Positions 46,414 through 58,089 of a DNA stretch of 64,000 nt are shown piece by piece. This DNA is from Diphasiastrum complanatum (lineage: Eukaryota > Streptophyta > Lycopodiopsida > Lycopodiales > Lycopodiaceae): assembly GCA_029204225.1 (NCBI GenBank), contig CM055103.1, forward strand, positions 38,528,954-38,592,953, in the 5' to 3' direction. Under the pieces are notes generated by a model, which did no database searches, was not told where the DNA came from, and was given only the letters and a program-made list of their open reading frames with translations. The stretch's first letter is position 1; every line of letters starts with the position of its first letter. The position numbers were made by a program, and so were the translations under genes.

Positions 46414-46426
46414 GGCTCTGATACCA
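46414..46426 (-). promoter_or_regulatory. Primer-binding site of LTR element D
   Basis: The reverse complement reads TGGTATCAGAGCC, the copia-type initiator methionine tRNA site, directly after a putative LTR end. Confidence 0.8.
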
Positions 46427-46890
46427 TGTGAAAATCCACACATGTGGGAATGTCCTAATGTTTGAAATTGATCTTAGTAAGCTTGGCTCATGCACTATAG
46501 ATCACCTATTGATTAAAATCCAAGATCAATGACAAGATCTAAGGCAAAAGGCCATTCTACATGCATTCATTCATTACCAAAAGGTGTTTCACACATGTGG
46601 AAGACTTCATGAAGTAAACTAAGTCCCAACAAGCTCCTCTCCTCGGGTAGAGAGAGAGAATATCACTTTTGGGCTCATCTAGAGAGAGAATGCAATACAA
46701 GCAAAACAATGGCTAATTCCTATTGTACCCCTTAAACATAGCCTCTCTGATCCTATTGGATGTGTGATGCAACATCCCTCACCTTTGATTGGACCCTTGC
46801 AACACATCTCTCTCTTATGATTAGACCCTTTGACTTTTGCCGCCACATAGGGTGCATCACTCAGCAATTGCAAACTGGTTTTTTTGTGTC

Positions 46891-47600
46891 ATGCTATTAA
46901 GTTTATGTACAATCATATCTCTTTGCACATGCACATACATATGTAATTGTTAGTAGTTTATTAATCATGAACATTTTCGTATGAGTTGAAGACTTTTTGC
47001 ACGTGTAACATTTTGTATATTGGCTAGTGGATTGTGTAACAGTGCAATGTCGCCATGTAGTCATGGGTATTTATATGCAATGAATTAATCTATGCTATTC
47101 GTATCAATACAACTGATTTGTTCATAAATATTGTTATACAGTTGAGTATAGGATTTTATTCAATTTTGCTTTGTTTGTTATGTGACTATTTAATATCATG
47201 TTATAGATTTATGTCTAGAATCAAAAATATTTTTATAGATGTATGCATGTTCATGAATGACGTTCATAGTTTTTAGTTAATAGTAGAAAAACAAATTTTT
47301 TGTATGAGGTGGAAAACCCTTATGCATATAATATTACGTATGTATGTTGGTGGAAATCCAACAAAAGTAGGTAATTTATAAGAAATGTATAGAAGAACAT
47401 ACCTGATAAGATAATACATGGTTATTCATATTTTGTTCCATGGTTTTGTATATTTGAATCTATTTTTTGATCTGGTGATAGATAGACAATTGTTATATTT
47501 CAATCTAAATAATCAAGTACCAAACAAAAAAAAATAAAATTTTGTATATAAGAACAAGATCTTTTCTACATGCAATAATTAGTTATTGATGTAAAAGTGA
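46891..47600. other. AT-rich stretch, nothing recognised
   Basis: No coding signal. It separates element D from the 3' LTR of the minus-strand copia whose left end is near 47.6 kb. Confidence 0.45.
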
Positions 47601-48523
47601 TATGTGATTTGTTTAAATATGTGACTTTAGTGTTTGTGTAAGAGGAGTGAGAGTTATCATTCAACAAGAATGCAAAAGGATGTAGAACAATAGCGAATCT
47701 ATATAATGAAGTTGTAGTAACAATAATCAGATCACAATACAATTGCGCTAATAAGTGTGTGATCCTACTTACAGATTCAAAACAATTGCTAATGTTCTAA
47801 ATATATCTCTCTCTTTATGATCACTAACTCTAAGGAGTCAGCTACTGTAAGACCCGTTCTGGTCGTTTGATCTCTGTCAGATGACTTAAGATGTATCTAC
47901 GATATCTTCAATCGCTCATTTACATTTATAGCAACTGGAAGATCTTGTATTATTCTAACTTTACATTTACAAGATTGTTTGACAGTTGATTAACTGCCTA
48001 ATTAGACAGTTGTTATTGGAGCGTGAAGACGTAGACAGTTTGTACATGGAATATTGTGTATTTTTGCAGAGTGTCGCTTGTGTAGTATCCCGTGTAAAAT
48101 TACAGTGTTGGGTTTTTTCGCCTTTTGTCGCCTGTCAAAAATTGCATGTAAAAATGCAGTGTCACATTTTTTCCTAATCGTCGTCTGTCAAAAACTGCAT
48201 GTAAAAATGTAGTGTCGCATTTTTCATAGTTTTGGCAAAAAGTGTCACTTTTCTAGAAGTGCCTAAATGGCCCAAAAACAACTTGCATAAGTGTCGCTAA
48301 ACACTTAGTGGAAAATTAAAGTAAAAAGAAGCGACAGTGTCGGGTGTCGGATTTTTTGCCTATGAAAAAACCTGAGTAAAAATGCAGACTGTGGCGACAA
48401 TCAGTTCAAATATGCAGATTGTTGGAAAATAGTTCATTTTTTGCAGGTTTCATCTGAGAGAGTAAAAGTCAGAGAAGGAAGAAGGATTGTTGGGATGAGT
48501 AGGAGTTAGATTAAATTCCAACA
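47600..48523 (-). repeat. 3' LTR of minus-strand copia E (copia B family), left end uncertain
   Basis: On the minus strand a polypurine tract (aagggggag) is followed by TGTTGGAATTTAATC. This resembles the copia B LTR start and shares later words such as cgacaaaaggcg-type and tttttacatg motifs. The right end at 48523 is firm. The left end is not: I could not find a clean TGTTGG-type end. Confidence 0.65.
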
Positions 48524-48580
48524 CTCCCCCTTAAGCTAACTGCTGCGAGTCTGAACTACAATTGAGATTTATCATATCTA

Positions 48581-49830
48581 CTAGGGTAGAATGTTTATCT
48601 CTAACAATGGCTTTGTCAAAATATCAGCCAACATACTGTTTGTGTGACAATAACTTAGTACAACATCTTGGTTTTGAACTTTCTCTCTAAGAAAATGGAA
48701 CCGAACTTCTATGTGTTTAGTTCTAGCATGAGTACGTGGGCTCAGAGATAGAGCTATGCAGCTCTGATTGTCGCACTGGAGTATTGTTGGACCGATCTGT
48801 GGGAATTGCAGATCCTGCAGCAGCCTTCTCAGCCAAATGATCTCCTTCACTGCCGATGTAGTTGCAACATATTTGGATTCTGTAGAGGACAACGAAATGT
48901 ATTTCTGCTTTCTGCTGTTCCATGAAATGGGTCCTCTTGCAAGGAAACAAATATAATCTGATGTGGATTTTCTAGTATCTACGTCTCCTGCCCAATCGAA
49001 ATCTGAATAAGTAGTCAGTGTGAGTGCAACTTTTGTGTTGCCGTTGTAACTCAAGGCATAGTGCTTTGAGGCTTGAATGTACTTCAAAACTTTTCAGTGT
49101 TGTAGGCTTGGATTGGACATGAATTGCGACAGTGTGCTCACAGCATATGCAAGATCAAGTCATGTGTAGATCATAGAGTACGTGATAGATTCTATTACTG
49201 ATTGATAGAGGTACTTGCACATTTCTTGCTGATCTGCCTTCGTTCTGGGGCACATATCTTTGGATAGCTTGCATCTTGGATCTATAGGAGTATCTATGGG
49301 TTTGCAATCCTCCATGCCATATCTGCGAAGTACATTGATTAGGTAAGATTGTTGGCTTATGGTGATCCTTCTGCTCACACGATCTCTGCTGATCTCCATA
49401 CCGAGAAGGTAATGGACTAGGCCTAAATCGGTCGAACTCTGATGAGAGCCAAGATTTGGTTTCTAGTAGTAACTAATTTGAATTGCTGATGATTACAGAA
49501 TCATCAACGTATAGTGCTATTATGACGTAGCTTTGCCCTTTTCGTTTTAGATACACATTCGAATATGCGGAATAGGAGGTAAAGTCGTGCTGCAACAAGA
49601 AACGATTTGATCTATCGTACCGGGCCCTCTGAGCTTGCTTCAGATCGTATAATGTCTTATGCAATTTACATATTAGATGCTCCTTGCCTTGAAGGACATA
49701 ACCTTCTGGTTGATAGATGAACATATCTTCTTGTATATATCCATGTAGGAATGTCGTCTAGATGTCCATCTGGTAAATGTTCAGATCTTCTGCAGCAGCT
49801 ATAGCCAATAAGGTGTAAACAATTTCAGAT
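48581..49830 (-). pseudogene. Copia E reverse transcriptase C-terminal part and RNase H
   Basis: Reading leftward: AIAAAEDLNIYQMDI with HGYIQEDMFIYQPEGYV (about 49810-49680), CKLHKTLYDLKQAQRARYD, then IIALYVDDSVIIS with an intact YVDD. Next come LINVLRRYGMEDCKPIDTPI, YSDFDWAGDVDTRKSTSDY, SSTESKYVATTSAVKEIIWL, CDNQSCIALSLSPRTHARTK and HIEVRFHFLREKVQ, ending MLADILTKPL. Stops at about 49757 and 49456 and between frames near 49100 break it. The upstream part of the reverse transcriptase is displaced by the insertion that ends near 49830. Confidence 0.85.
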
Positions 49831-50425
49831 CCTTAAGATCCAATCCACTTAAATGATCTTTGGTTAGAAAGAGAAATACATTACCAATATCACCAATGTA
49901 GAAAAAATCAGCATCTACACACAAATTGAGATACAAACACTAATAGAACTTGATCAAACTTGAATGAAATGATAAAATATTGTTGCTGTCCGTACAAAAC
50001 TAGCAAGCTATTGTATTTCACACATGTGGATCCGAAAATAACAATAAATGATCATTCTATACATAGAATTGCAAGCAATCACCAAGATAGTGCACCAATA
50101 GATAGTAGAACCCAAGAGAACTATGTATAAGCATGAAATAATCCGTTTATAACAGGTCCAAATCCTATTTGGCCACTTGGCTTTCCCACCAAAATGCTAA
50201 TCCTACTATTTTTGGGTCTAGATTCAATGTACCCAACTATTCAAATTTGAATCTACTCAAACTTGCATTCTAACTTTCCCACACTTTCAAAAAGTGTTTA
50301 TTCAAATGACATTTAGACTAATGAACTTTGAAAAGTCAATCTCTAAGTCTAAAACAAGTTTCGGCCTCAATATGCCAAATATGGAAATATAGCAAAATAT
50401 GATGAAACTAGTTGAATCGTTCACA
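49830..50425 (-). repeat. 3' LTR of inserted minus-strand copia I
   Basis: A polypurine tract (aagagggag) at 50434-50426 precedes TGTGAACGATTCAACTAG on the minus strand. The left end, near 49830, is inferred from where copia E reverse-transcriptase sequence resumes. Confidence 0.65.
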
Positions 50426-50705
50426 CTCCCTCTTCAACTAGTTTTAGCATAGACTTTGATAGCACTCCAAGTGAAGTCTTATGATTCATGAACAAGTCCT
50501 TTCCCAATGCTTTGGTGAAGATACCAGCTACACATTCCCTTGAAGACACATGTTGAAGCTCCATCTCCTTTGCAATGACTTGCTCCCTCACAAAGTGATA
50601 TTGTATCTCAATATGCTTGCTCCTAGCATAGTTTTTGACAATAGAACTTTGATCCATCATAAGAATGATCTTCTTTCTAAGAATAGACCTCCTTTCAATA
50701 ATCAT
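50421..50705 (-). pseudogene. Copia I RNase H, C-terminal end
   Basis: ARSKHIEIQYHFVREQVIAK and the following VSSRECVAGIFTKALGKDLF are typical of the copia RNase H end. The usual ADIFTK reads AGIFTK. The N-terminal part is out of frame. The frame ends at the polypurine tract. Confidence 0.8.
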
Positions 50706-51452
50706 GTAATGCTCAAACTAGAAACAACCATAATTGATATAGAGAATAGTGTCCACATGGGATGCTTCACTATTTCTTACATCAATTTTACATGTAAAAA
50801 TGTGACTAGAACATGAAGAATAAAATAGAATGTAAATGAGATGATTCTACCATGCTTCCAACTCTGAACTCTCTGAAAAAATATAACAAACAGCCAATAA
50901 ATGTGAGTGATCAACATTTGCTTGCATATCTCCTCCTTCTTTCTCCTTTGTTGCAATGTATCCACCATGATACTCCATGATTGAGCTTCCATATCCATCT
51001 TGCCACAAGATACCATCATACCTTGATGACTTGACCATAAATGAGTGACATAATGAGCCTCCAATAGCTTCATTTCCATCAGCAGAACTAGCCAAGAATG
51101 CTAGTACAAATCCAACATCAAAACAATGCTCACCAATGTAGCTAGTTTTAACATATCTTGACAATTTGCACACATCCACATGAAATTGCTCGAACATGAG
51201 ATAGAACAAGTAAAGTAAACTTGAACAGCACTTATTTGCTGATCCTTTGACCTTACTTGATTATTCAATTTTCTACAAAAATAGATCCATAACATCTTTG
51301 CCAATCACTTCTCCTTTGATGCTCTTGAAAAGCTCCAAATGGCCAACTTCTCTTTTGACTAGTTGAAGCGCTTTGAGATCAACCTCTTGATCTTCAACTT
51401 GACCATCAAAGTCATTGAGCAAACTTTTTTTTTCTAGATCCATTACTTTATT
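50706..51452 (-). other. Unassigned interior of copia I
   Basis: Two overlapping open frames (51209-50847 and 51079-50777) have no retroelement motif. The core of reverse transcriptase is expected here but absent, so this is foreign or heavily decayed sequence. Confidence 0.4.
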
Positions 51453-52145
51453 TTACAACAAGATAACATCCATCGACTTGCATAGCTCCATGTACACAAG
51501 AAGATCCACCAAAAGGTGTTTACTGTTCATAAGAACTTGATACTCAAGATCCATTGCTTGGATCCACTCCTCTTCTTTCCTTGCTTGATCTACACTTGTA
51601 GGCTCATCCAAAGAGGTTATGAAAGCAACATAATTTTCAGAAACTACTTGCTTACCCTTTTGATCATATGTGAGCCTTGAAGTTACTTGTCTTTCTCTTG
51701 ATGTTTTCCTTCGCTTTTGACTTGATGAAGGTCCATCATCATCACCATCCAAAGTAGGATCCTTCTCATCAACATCAAGAATGTTAGATCCATCCACAAT
51801 ACCATCAATCATGCTTGATGACACTTTTGGAATGTTCCCCTCATAAAAAATGAAATCTCTACCAACAATTACTTTGTTAGTAGAAGGAATGTAAATCTTG
51901 TAGGCTTTACTCACCTCACTATATCCAACAAAAATATCTCTTCTTGAAGATGGATCCTCCCTGGTCCTATCATCAAAAGTAATGTTGACATAGCATGTGC
52001 ATCCAAAGGTTCTTAGAAAGTTGACACTCGGCCTCCTCTTGAATAGCATCTCAAAAGGTGTCCACGCATCCCAGCGTCTGCTATCCTTGCGACTGATAGC
52101 AAGTCTTGTTGCAGTGTGGGCATGAATAGAACATTGTTTAGTCAT
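51453..52145 (-). pseudogene. Copia I integrase C-terminus and start of reverse transcriptase
   Basis: WTPFEMLFKRRPSVNFLRTF and GCTCYVNITFDDRTREDP are the integrase C-terminal block. A charged linker (DPTLDGDDDGPSSSQKRR) and then EEEWIQAMDLEYQVLMNSKH, the usual start of copia reverse transcriptase, follow. The frame stops there. The integrase catalytic core is missing, since the frame joins protease-end sequence directly. Confidence 0.8.
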
Positions 52146-52266
52146 GTGTTGTTATCAACAACATTGCATGTTTCATTCGAAAATGTCACACGCATCCCAA
52201 TGTCTGCTATCCTTGCGACTGATAGCAATTCTTGTTGCAGTGTGGGCATGAATAGAACATCGTCTA
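52065..52266 (-). repeat. 126-bp direct duplication in copia I
   Basis: The block from cgcatccca to ctagtcat (on +) occurs at 52065 and 52191. On the coding strand it is the VLFMPTLQQ-D/E-LLSVARIAD segment at the end of the protease region, present twice in tandem. Confidence 0.85.
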
Positions 52267-52267
52267 G

Positions 52268-52840
52268 TCATTGGTCTCTACCGTTTGTGTTGAGACACAA
52301 CAAACCAATACCGTTCACATGGTTTTTGGATTCGTCTCCAAGAACTATAGATCTTGATGGACCTACACTCCGAAAGTTAGACATTATCTGTCTTGATGTA
52401 ACAAAGTGTGAGGTTGCTCTTGAATCGAGGATTCCCTCTTGTGTGTCAGATGTTGATGCTGCACACACGTTTTTACACAAATAGGCTATCAAATTTCTAC
52501 TGTTCAACTTTTCTTCGCCCATCTTTGAGCTTTCTGGCTCTTCAACATAGGATAAACTATTATTATTCTTCCATTTGTTTTGAGGCTGCTTGTTCCTTGA
52601 GTTCTGGTAGCAGTCCATGGTTGCATGACCCTTCTTGTGACAATGTATACACTCTATCTTTGGATTTAGCCAACACGAATTTATAGTGTGTCCTTCGCAC
52701 TTGCATCTCACGCATACTTTCTTGTCGCCATTCTATTGTTTCGACTTTTCTTTGTTCTTCCATTTGCCTTTGCTGGCTCCTTCTGTTTGCTGGTCTTGAT
52801 TCTGCTTTTGATCTGACTCCCTCTTCGGATTGAATTAATT
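52268..52840 (-). pseudogene. Copia I gag zinc knuckles and protease
   Basis: A Lys-rich stretch leads to two zinc knuckles (CKCEGHTINSC and CIHCHKKGHATMDC) and then the protease block ILDSRATSHFVTSRQIM, where the usual DSG reads DSR, so it is inactive. IVLGDESKNHVNGIG follows. A frame change lies near 52710. Layout and words match copia F, so the two are relatives. Confidence 0.82.
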
Positions 52841-52842
52841 TG

Positions 52843-53038
52843 AACGCATTTTTGGGGACAGCCCTCATAGACATGTACTCGAAGTGCGGGGATATGGGGA
52901 AGGCACAAGAGGTGTTTGGTAAAATCCCCATTCCCAATTTAGTTTCTTTTGCTGCAATGATTTCAGGACATTGTAAGAATGGTAATAACAAATAAGCTAT
53001 CAGATGTTACATGCAAATGAAGCAGCAGGCCCAAAATG
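52843..53038 (+). pseudogene. PPR gene fragment captured in the copia stack
   Basis: The plus strand reads FLGTALIDMYSKCGDMG then KAQEVFGKIPIPNLVSFAAM and ISGHCKNGNN, a stop, then AIRCYMQMKQQAQNG. This is an S motif followed by most of a P motif of a PLS-class PPR protein. It is not derived from the three genes in this window, whose S motifs read LVDMYAKCGC. Copia integrase sequence lies on one side and copia gag on the other, both in the opposite orientation, so the fragment was captured or inserted. The stop and the small size make it a relic. Confidence 0.85.
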
Positions 53039-53180
53039 GTTTGTCAAGATTAACACTTAACCTCATAGCTTTAGCACTTTCACATAAAGTCCTATTCTTC
53101 CTTTCAGCCACTCCATTTTGTTGTGGGATCCTTGATGTTGTATACTCCCTCTTGATTCCATGTTCATCACAAGGAGGATT

Positions 53181-54679
53181 GACGAGACCTCAGGTCTTGT
53201 TCTTCATTAGAGACTGATACTTAACATTCATGGCAGCTTTCCATTTGTGTGCATCGGGCATTGACAATGCTTATGCAACAGTGGCAGATTCATCATGACT
53301 GATGAATGCCTAAGGGGTGAAATGATCAGGTTGCTGTCATTGTCTTGCAGACCTTCTAACTGTAGGTGCTTGAGTGGATGATTCTCCTTGGTGAATGACT
53401 GAGATCATAACATCTTGCGGTTGAACAATCGTGGGTCTAGGCCCATCGACGGTAAGTGGAGCCATTGGGATGAACTCCGTTGTTCGAACAGACATAGGTC
53501 GTTGCCTATCGATGGAGGCTGGAGTTGCTATGGCATGCCCTTGCATTGGCTGCTTCTGCTTAAAATCGTGATACTTGTCTTCAAGAAAGACTACGTCGTG
53601 ACTGACTGAGATTTGGCCCGTAACAACATCGTATACACAATATGCTTGTGTGATGTTGAATATCCAATGAAGATGTTTTTGCAGCTTACTGGGTCCAGCT
53701 TCTTCCTCAGATCAGACGACACTTATGCATAGCAGAGACATCTGAAAACACGTAGGTGTTTAAAACTTGGTTTCTAGCCATAGTAGGCTTCAAACGGTGT
53801 CTTGGAATCAACTGCTTTAGTGCTAGAGTAATTTTGTGGATAGCAAACCGTAGAGATCGCCTCTGCCCAAAAGGTTTGAGGCAAATGTGCATTGACTGTC
53901 ATGGATCGTGCAGCTTCCAACAATGTGCGGTTCTTCCGTTCAACTACTCCGTTTTGTTGTGGAGTGTAGCTCATGGTAAACTGATGGTGCACGTGACATG
54001 AAGATAGGTAGTCCTTCATATCATTTGACAAGTACTCTCCCCCTGAATCAGACCATAGGGCCTTGATTCTCTGACCAATCTGATTCTCAGCATATTACTT
54101 GAATTCCTTGAAGCTATTGACCGCTTCTGACTTGTTCTTTATGAACATGACTCTGGTAAATTGGGAGTAGTCATCAATGAATGTAATAAAATATAGAGGT
54201 TGACCCAAAGAAGATATGTTCATAGGACCACATAAGTCACTGTGTATCAGTGACAAAATCTTTGATGCCATAAATTAGCATCTGAACAGCTCACAAAAAG
54301 TGAAAAATTGTGACTCAGTATATACAAATTTTCTTCTTTATAAGTAAACATGATTTCTTTTGAATTCTCATCTAAAATAGTACATCAGCTGACAGTGAAC
54401 ATGGCTCTATAGCCCTGATTTGTGATCTTGCTAATAGACAATAGGTTCTTTGTTAACTTGGGTATATAAAGTACACCATTAAGCTGCCTAGTGATGCCAT
54501 CAGAGAATTGTAGTCAAATAGAGCTTTGGCCTTCGACTTGATGTGAACTGGAGTCACCAAAGAAGATGTACTTTGATTTTGTAGCTGTGAGTGTAGAGAA
54601 GAGGTCTTTGCATGGCGTCATGTGCTGAGAAGCACCTGAATCGAGATATCATTGATGGGCATCTCTACTGGGTTGATCT
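53181..54679 (-). pseudogene. Copia E protease, integrase and start of reverse transcriptase
   Basis: Right to left: an intact protease site LDSGASQHMTPCKDLFSTLT near 54640-54590, VLYIPKLTKNLLSISKITNQ near 54450, integrase with MSNDMKDYLSSCH, YTPQQNGVVERKNRTLLEAA and HLPQTFWAEAIS (54031-53774), the C-terminal linker to RRSARQ (53546-53337), and then the start of reverse transcriptase near 53230. Several stops and frame changes break it. Its right edge is cut exactly by the LTR of copia F at 54680, and its upstream gag resumes at 60509. Confidence 0.82.
54675..54679. repeat. Left 5-bp target-site duplication of copia F
   Basis: GATCT precedes the 5' LTR and recurs immediately after the 3' LTR at 60509-60513. 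Five bases is the usual copia duplication length. Confidence 0.9.
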
Positions 54680-55488
54680 TGTAGAACACCTTATCAGACA
54701 AATCTCGGTTCTACTAACAAAGTGCACAGTTTAATTGACAAAGGCTGAGAAACAAACTCGATCTCAAAACATTTCTATTCGTGTTCAAACTCGAAAGATT
54801 TGCGAAATATATTCTTGTTGAAATTTGAAAGATTCACGAACAGGTTCTTGTTGAAACTCGAAAGATTCGCGAACAGTATCTTGACGCGAAATATTTTGAT
54901 TTTTGTTCAACCTCAAAACTGTCAACTGTCGCGAACAATTCGCGAAACATGAAGCTGTCGTGAAGAGACAAACTGTCAACTGTCACGAACAATTTGCGAA
55001 ACAACAAGCTGTTGCGAAGAGACAAGCTGTCGTGAACAATTCGCGAACAAAAATCATTCGAGTTTGAAAACAGAACATTTATTGAATGTCAACCGTCTTA
55101 ACGGTTAGATCTACTGTTACAAAAGTAAAAGGCCAAAAGACCTATCCTGTAACAATATAAATATATGTGCACTACTCGTTGTAACACAACAGAGAAACAA
55201 GGCATCAAGAGATGTATGCTGATGATTCAAAATCAAAATTATAAAAATTCGTTTTTGATCAAAGTTTCTCAACAGATGATTTTATCAATTGTTTCTGATT
55301 GTCTAAAATTGTCCATAATACTCACGCAATATATCTCTTAATTTCGCATGCTTTATTGAATCAAGGTAAAAACTGTTCTATTAGTACATAGACCATAAAC
55401 AGACCCGATTGAAGACAATGCTATTAGTTTGATTTATTCAAACTTTTATCGTCTTCTCTGAGGAAGAATTCTTAGAATTTTTCCTACA
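54680..55488 (+). repeat. 5' LTR of copia F
   Basis: 809 bp, from TGTAGAACACC to TTCCTACA (TG..CA ends with inverted TGTAG/CTACA). It contains short internal repeats (ttgttgaaactcgaaagatt) near 54810-54870, a TATAAATA at 55156-55163, and it is followed by the primer site. Differences from the 3' LTR are largely C/T and G/A changes, many at CG sites. Confidence 0.93.
55156..55163 (+). promoter_or_regulatory. TATA box in the copia F 5' LTR
   Basis: TATAAATA about 330 bases before the LTR end. The 3' LTR has TATAAATA at 60165-60172 in the same place. Likely start region for element RNA. Confidence 0.6.
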
Positions 55489-55501
55489 GTGGTATCAGAG
55501 C
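55489..55501 (+). promoter_or_regulatory. Primer-binding site of copia F
   Basis: gTGGTATCAGAGC follows the 5' LTR directly, complementary to the 3' end of initiator methionine tRNA. Confidence 0.9.
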
Positions 55502-55589
55502 ATATCAAACTAGGATAGTGGTATCCTCGCACCCCTCTCAGCATCCTTCATACATCCATCAACAACCGTATTTAGAGCTTATTCAGAAG

Positions 55590-56885
55590 ATTAGAAGATG
55601 TTTTCTGATCAGCAACATTCAGTCTCAGTACGATCTTGGATACAAAAGGTTTGAATTATTTAATTTGAAAATTAAAGACTTCACTCATATTGAAGGACGA
55701 AGGTCTTTGGCAATGGGTAGAACCAATAGAAGAGAAGCCAATTACGCTTGGCAAAGAACTATGGAGTTTGAGAAATGACAAAGCTATAGAAATTATTGCG
55801 TCTTCAGTGCATGACAACATAATGCTAGATCTTATATCAATTTCGAACGCGAAAGATTTATGGGAAGAATTGCAAACCAAGAATGAGACTCGATCTTGTA
55901 ATCAAGTCATGTTCTTGGAAGATTAATTAACTTACCTACAATGGGACAACAAAGACCTGACCACTTTTGTATGAAAGATAAAGGATTCGTTTATTTCTTT
56001 GCAGAATTCTGGCATGAAAAATACAATCTCAAAGGAAAAATAGCTTAACTATTTTCTTCGAGCACTACCCAGGTCATTCCACACAACTCAAACTTTACTG
56101 GCGAAAGATTCAACAATGACACTTTAAAAGGCAATAGATGGAGTCAAAGAGGAAGTAGAAGCTCACGAATGCTATGACGATAATGGTGATTCCGAAAATG
56201 CTCTTTTTACTCAGAAGAATAAATCTTCAAAGAAGTCTAAGTTTAAGAGGGAGTCATCTAAAAAGAATGGAAATGAATCAAAGACAAATGACCAACAATC
56301 TGGAAAACAACAGAAAAATTCTGGTGATAGGAAGACTTGCAATAGATGCAAAAGATCAGGTCATACAGAAGACAAGTGTTGGTTAAATCCAAAAATTAAT
56401 TGCATTCATTGTTACAAATGAGGTCATGCAGCAGCAGACTATTATCAAAATCCAGAGAACAAGAAGGAACAGAATCGAAGTGAACCTTCAGATTCAAATT
56501 ATGTCAAAGACAAAGCAGAATGCTCTAGAGCAACAGAAGACAGGACGACAAGAAACTCAACAACATATGTTTGTGCTGATTTATGTTGTTCATCAAATTC
56601 AAAAATTCAAGAAGTAGTACTTGATTCGAGAGCCACCTCACATTTTGTTTCTATGAAACAAATTTTGTTTGAGTATAAGAAGACGAATTATTCGAGATTC
56701 ATTATACTTGGAGACAATTCTAAGCATGTAGTTGATGGAACTGGTGTACTATGGTTAGACACGAATCAGGGTGACAAGAAACTGGAGGAAGTTCTCTATG
56801 TCCCTACTCTTGATAAAGATCTTCTATCCGTAGCAAAGATAATCGACACAAGAATGTCAGTAACCTTCACAAGGAACTCTTGTAA
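55590..56885 (+). pseudogene. Copia F gag and protease
   Basis: The gag part shows DEGLWQWVEPIEE, LWSLRNDKAIEIIASSV and SNAKDLWEELQ (55690-55926), then stops. Zinc-knuckle words CNRCKRSGHTEDKCW and CIHCYK, a stop, GHAAADYY follow near 56340-56450. The protease block is LDSRATSHFVSMKQ with DSG changed to DSR near 56625, then VLYVPTLDKDLLSVAKI. Broken gag and an altered active site make it non-functional. Confidence 0.85.
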
Positions 56886-58006
56886 TTGTTCAATGAAGAT
56901 TCTGATAACCTAGTTGCTAAAGGCAACAGAGAAGGTAATTTGTATCACTTGGACATTCGAACTCAAATCGAACAAGCGAATCAAACTCAAGAATCGACAG
57001 TTATTCTGTGGCACAAGAGGCTATGTCACATGAATATGGAAGCCTTGTACCAAGCCAACAAGAGTCAGAGAATTGAAGGAGTCAAAATCAAGAGTCGAGA
57101 TATTCGAACTACTTGCGAATCCTGTCTTAAAGGCAAAATGACTAGAACACCTTTCAGTAAAGATGTTTATAAAGCAACCAAGGTACTGGAATTTGTGCAT
57201 TCAGATATTTGTGGACCATTCAGAGTATTGTCTTTAGGTGATGCAAAATACTTCATAGTGTTTATTGATGACTTCAGCAAGTTCGCTGTAGTATACCTTA
57301 TTCTTACAAAATCAGAAGCCTTTGAGAAATTTGTTGAGTATACGAATTGGGCACAAGTTGAAGTAAATTCGCACACATCGTGGAGGTGAGTACATTTCGA
57401 ATGAGTTCAAAACTTACTGTACTGATCGAGGTATTATGCATATGAAGACTGCATCATACACACCTTAGCACCAAGGAATTGCTGAACGAAGGAATCATAC
57501 ACTTATGAAGATGCTAGGTGTATGATGGCTCATGCGAAAGCACCAAAACAATTGTGGCGGAAGCAATGGCTACATCAAATTATCTTCAAAATTGAATTCT
57601 GAAATCTCGAATACCGGATAAAACTCCTCATGAAATATGGTGGAAGTCGAAGCCAAATCTAGCTCATGTTCGGACATTCGGATGTGCAGTTTATATGTAC
57701 ATACCAGACAAATCGAGAAAGAAACTCGATGAAAAGATAGAACAAGGTTTTCTGGTAGGATTCGAGTTACATTCGTCATATTATCGAGTCTATATATCCG
57801 AAACTGGCAGAATAAAAATTGTTCGAGATGTCAAATTTGATGAGTCAAAGTACATAACAGACCGTGACTTAGTCGGCTATGAAATTCTCAAAATTTATTA
57901 TGAGTTACCAACGACAGAATTAAAGCAAGCAGATGATGAACGAGAGTTACCAGATTCAGAGGGAGTTCAAGATCGAGTACCTGATAGACTCGAATCGCCA
58001 GTTTAA
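56886..58006 (+). pseudogene. Copia F integrase
   Basis: The GAG-pre-integrase part (VILWHKRLCHMNMEALYQAN, CESCLKGKMTRTPF) is followed by HSDICGPF and FIVFIDDFSKFAVVY. A frame change near 57360 breaks the segment before GEY(I)SNEF, and HQGIAERRNHT follows. The C-terminal part (57695-58006) is open: VYMYIPDKSRKKLDEKIEQG-like text and then an acidic linker. Confidence 0.85.
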
Positions 58007-58089
58007 ATTCTAGCAGACAGGTCGAACCCAAAAATGCAGAATCAAATTCGAAACCTGTATAGACTGTGAGAAGATCTGATAGACAACGA

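Larger units (their letters stand above)
44100..46890 (-). mobile_element. LTR element D: gag plus an unrecognised ORF, no pol seen
   Basis: On the minus strand a TGGTATCAGAGCC primer site (46426-46414) follows LTR-like sequence to its right, which on the plus strand begins TGTGAAAATCCACAC at 46427. Leftward come a gag frame (45735-45412), a degenerate zinc knuckle (YFICGNKRHF) near 45345, and a 402-codon frame (45335-44127). No protease, integrase or reverse transcriptase is visible and no 3' LTR was found, so the left limit is approximate. It may be a non-autonomous gag-only LTR element. Confidence 0.6.
49830..53180 (-). mobile_element. Copia I: scrambled minus-strand copia inserted in copia E
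   Basis: Right to left: an integrase-core fragment (PQQNGVAERKNRTLCESAKA, about 53160-53035), a foreign plus-strand PPR fragment (52843-53038), gag zinc knuckles and protease (52840-52268), a duplicated protease segment, integrase C-terminus and the start of reverse transcriptase (52145-51453), an unassigned part (51400-50700), RNase H end (50705-50421) and a 3' LTR. The order is not that of an intact element, so deletions or several insertions shaped it. Copia E sequence flanks it: the start of its reverse transcriptase (KWKAAMNVKYQSLMKNKT) near 53230 and the rest from 49830. Confidence 0.6.
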
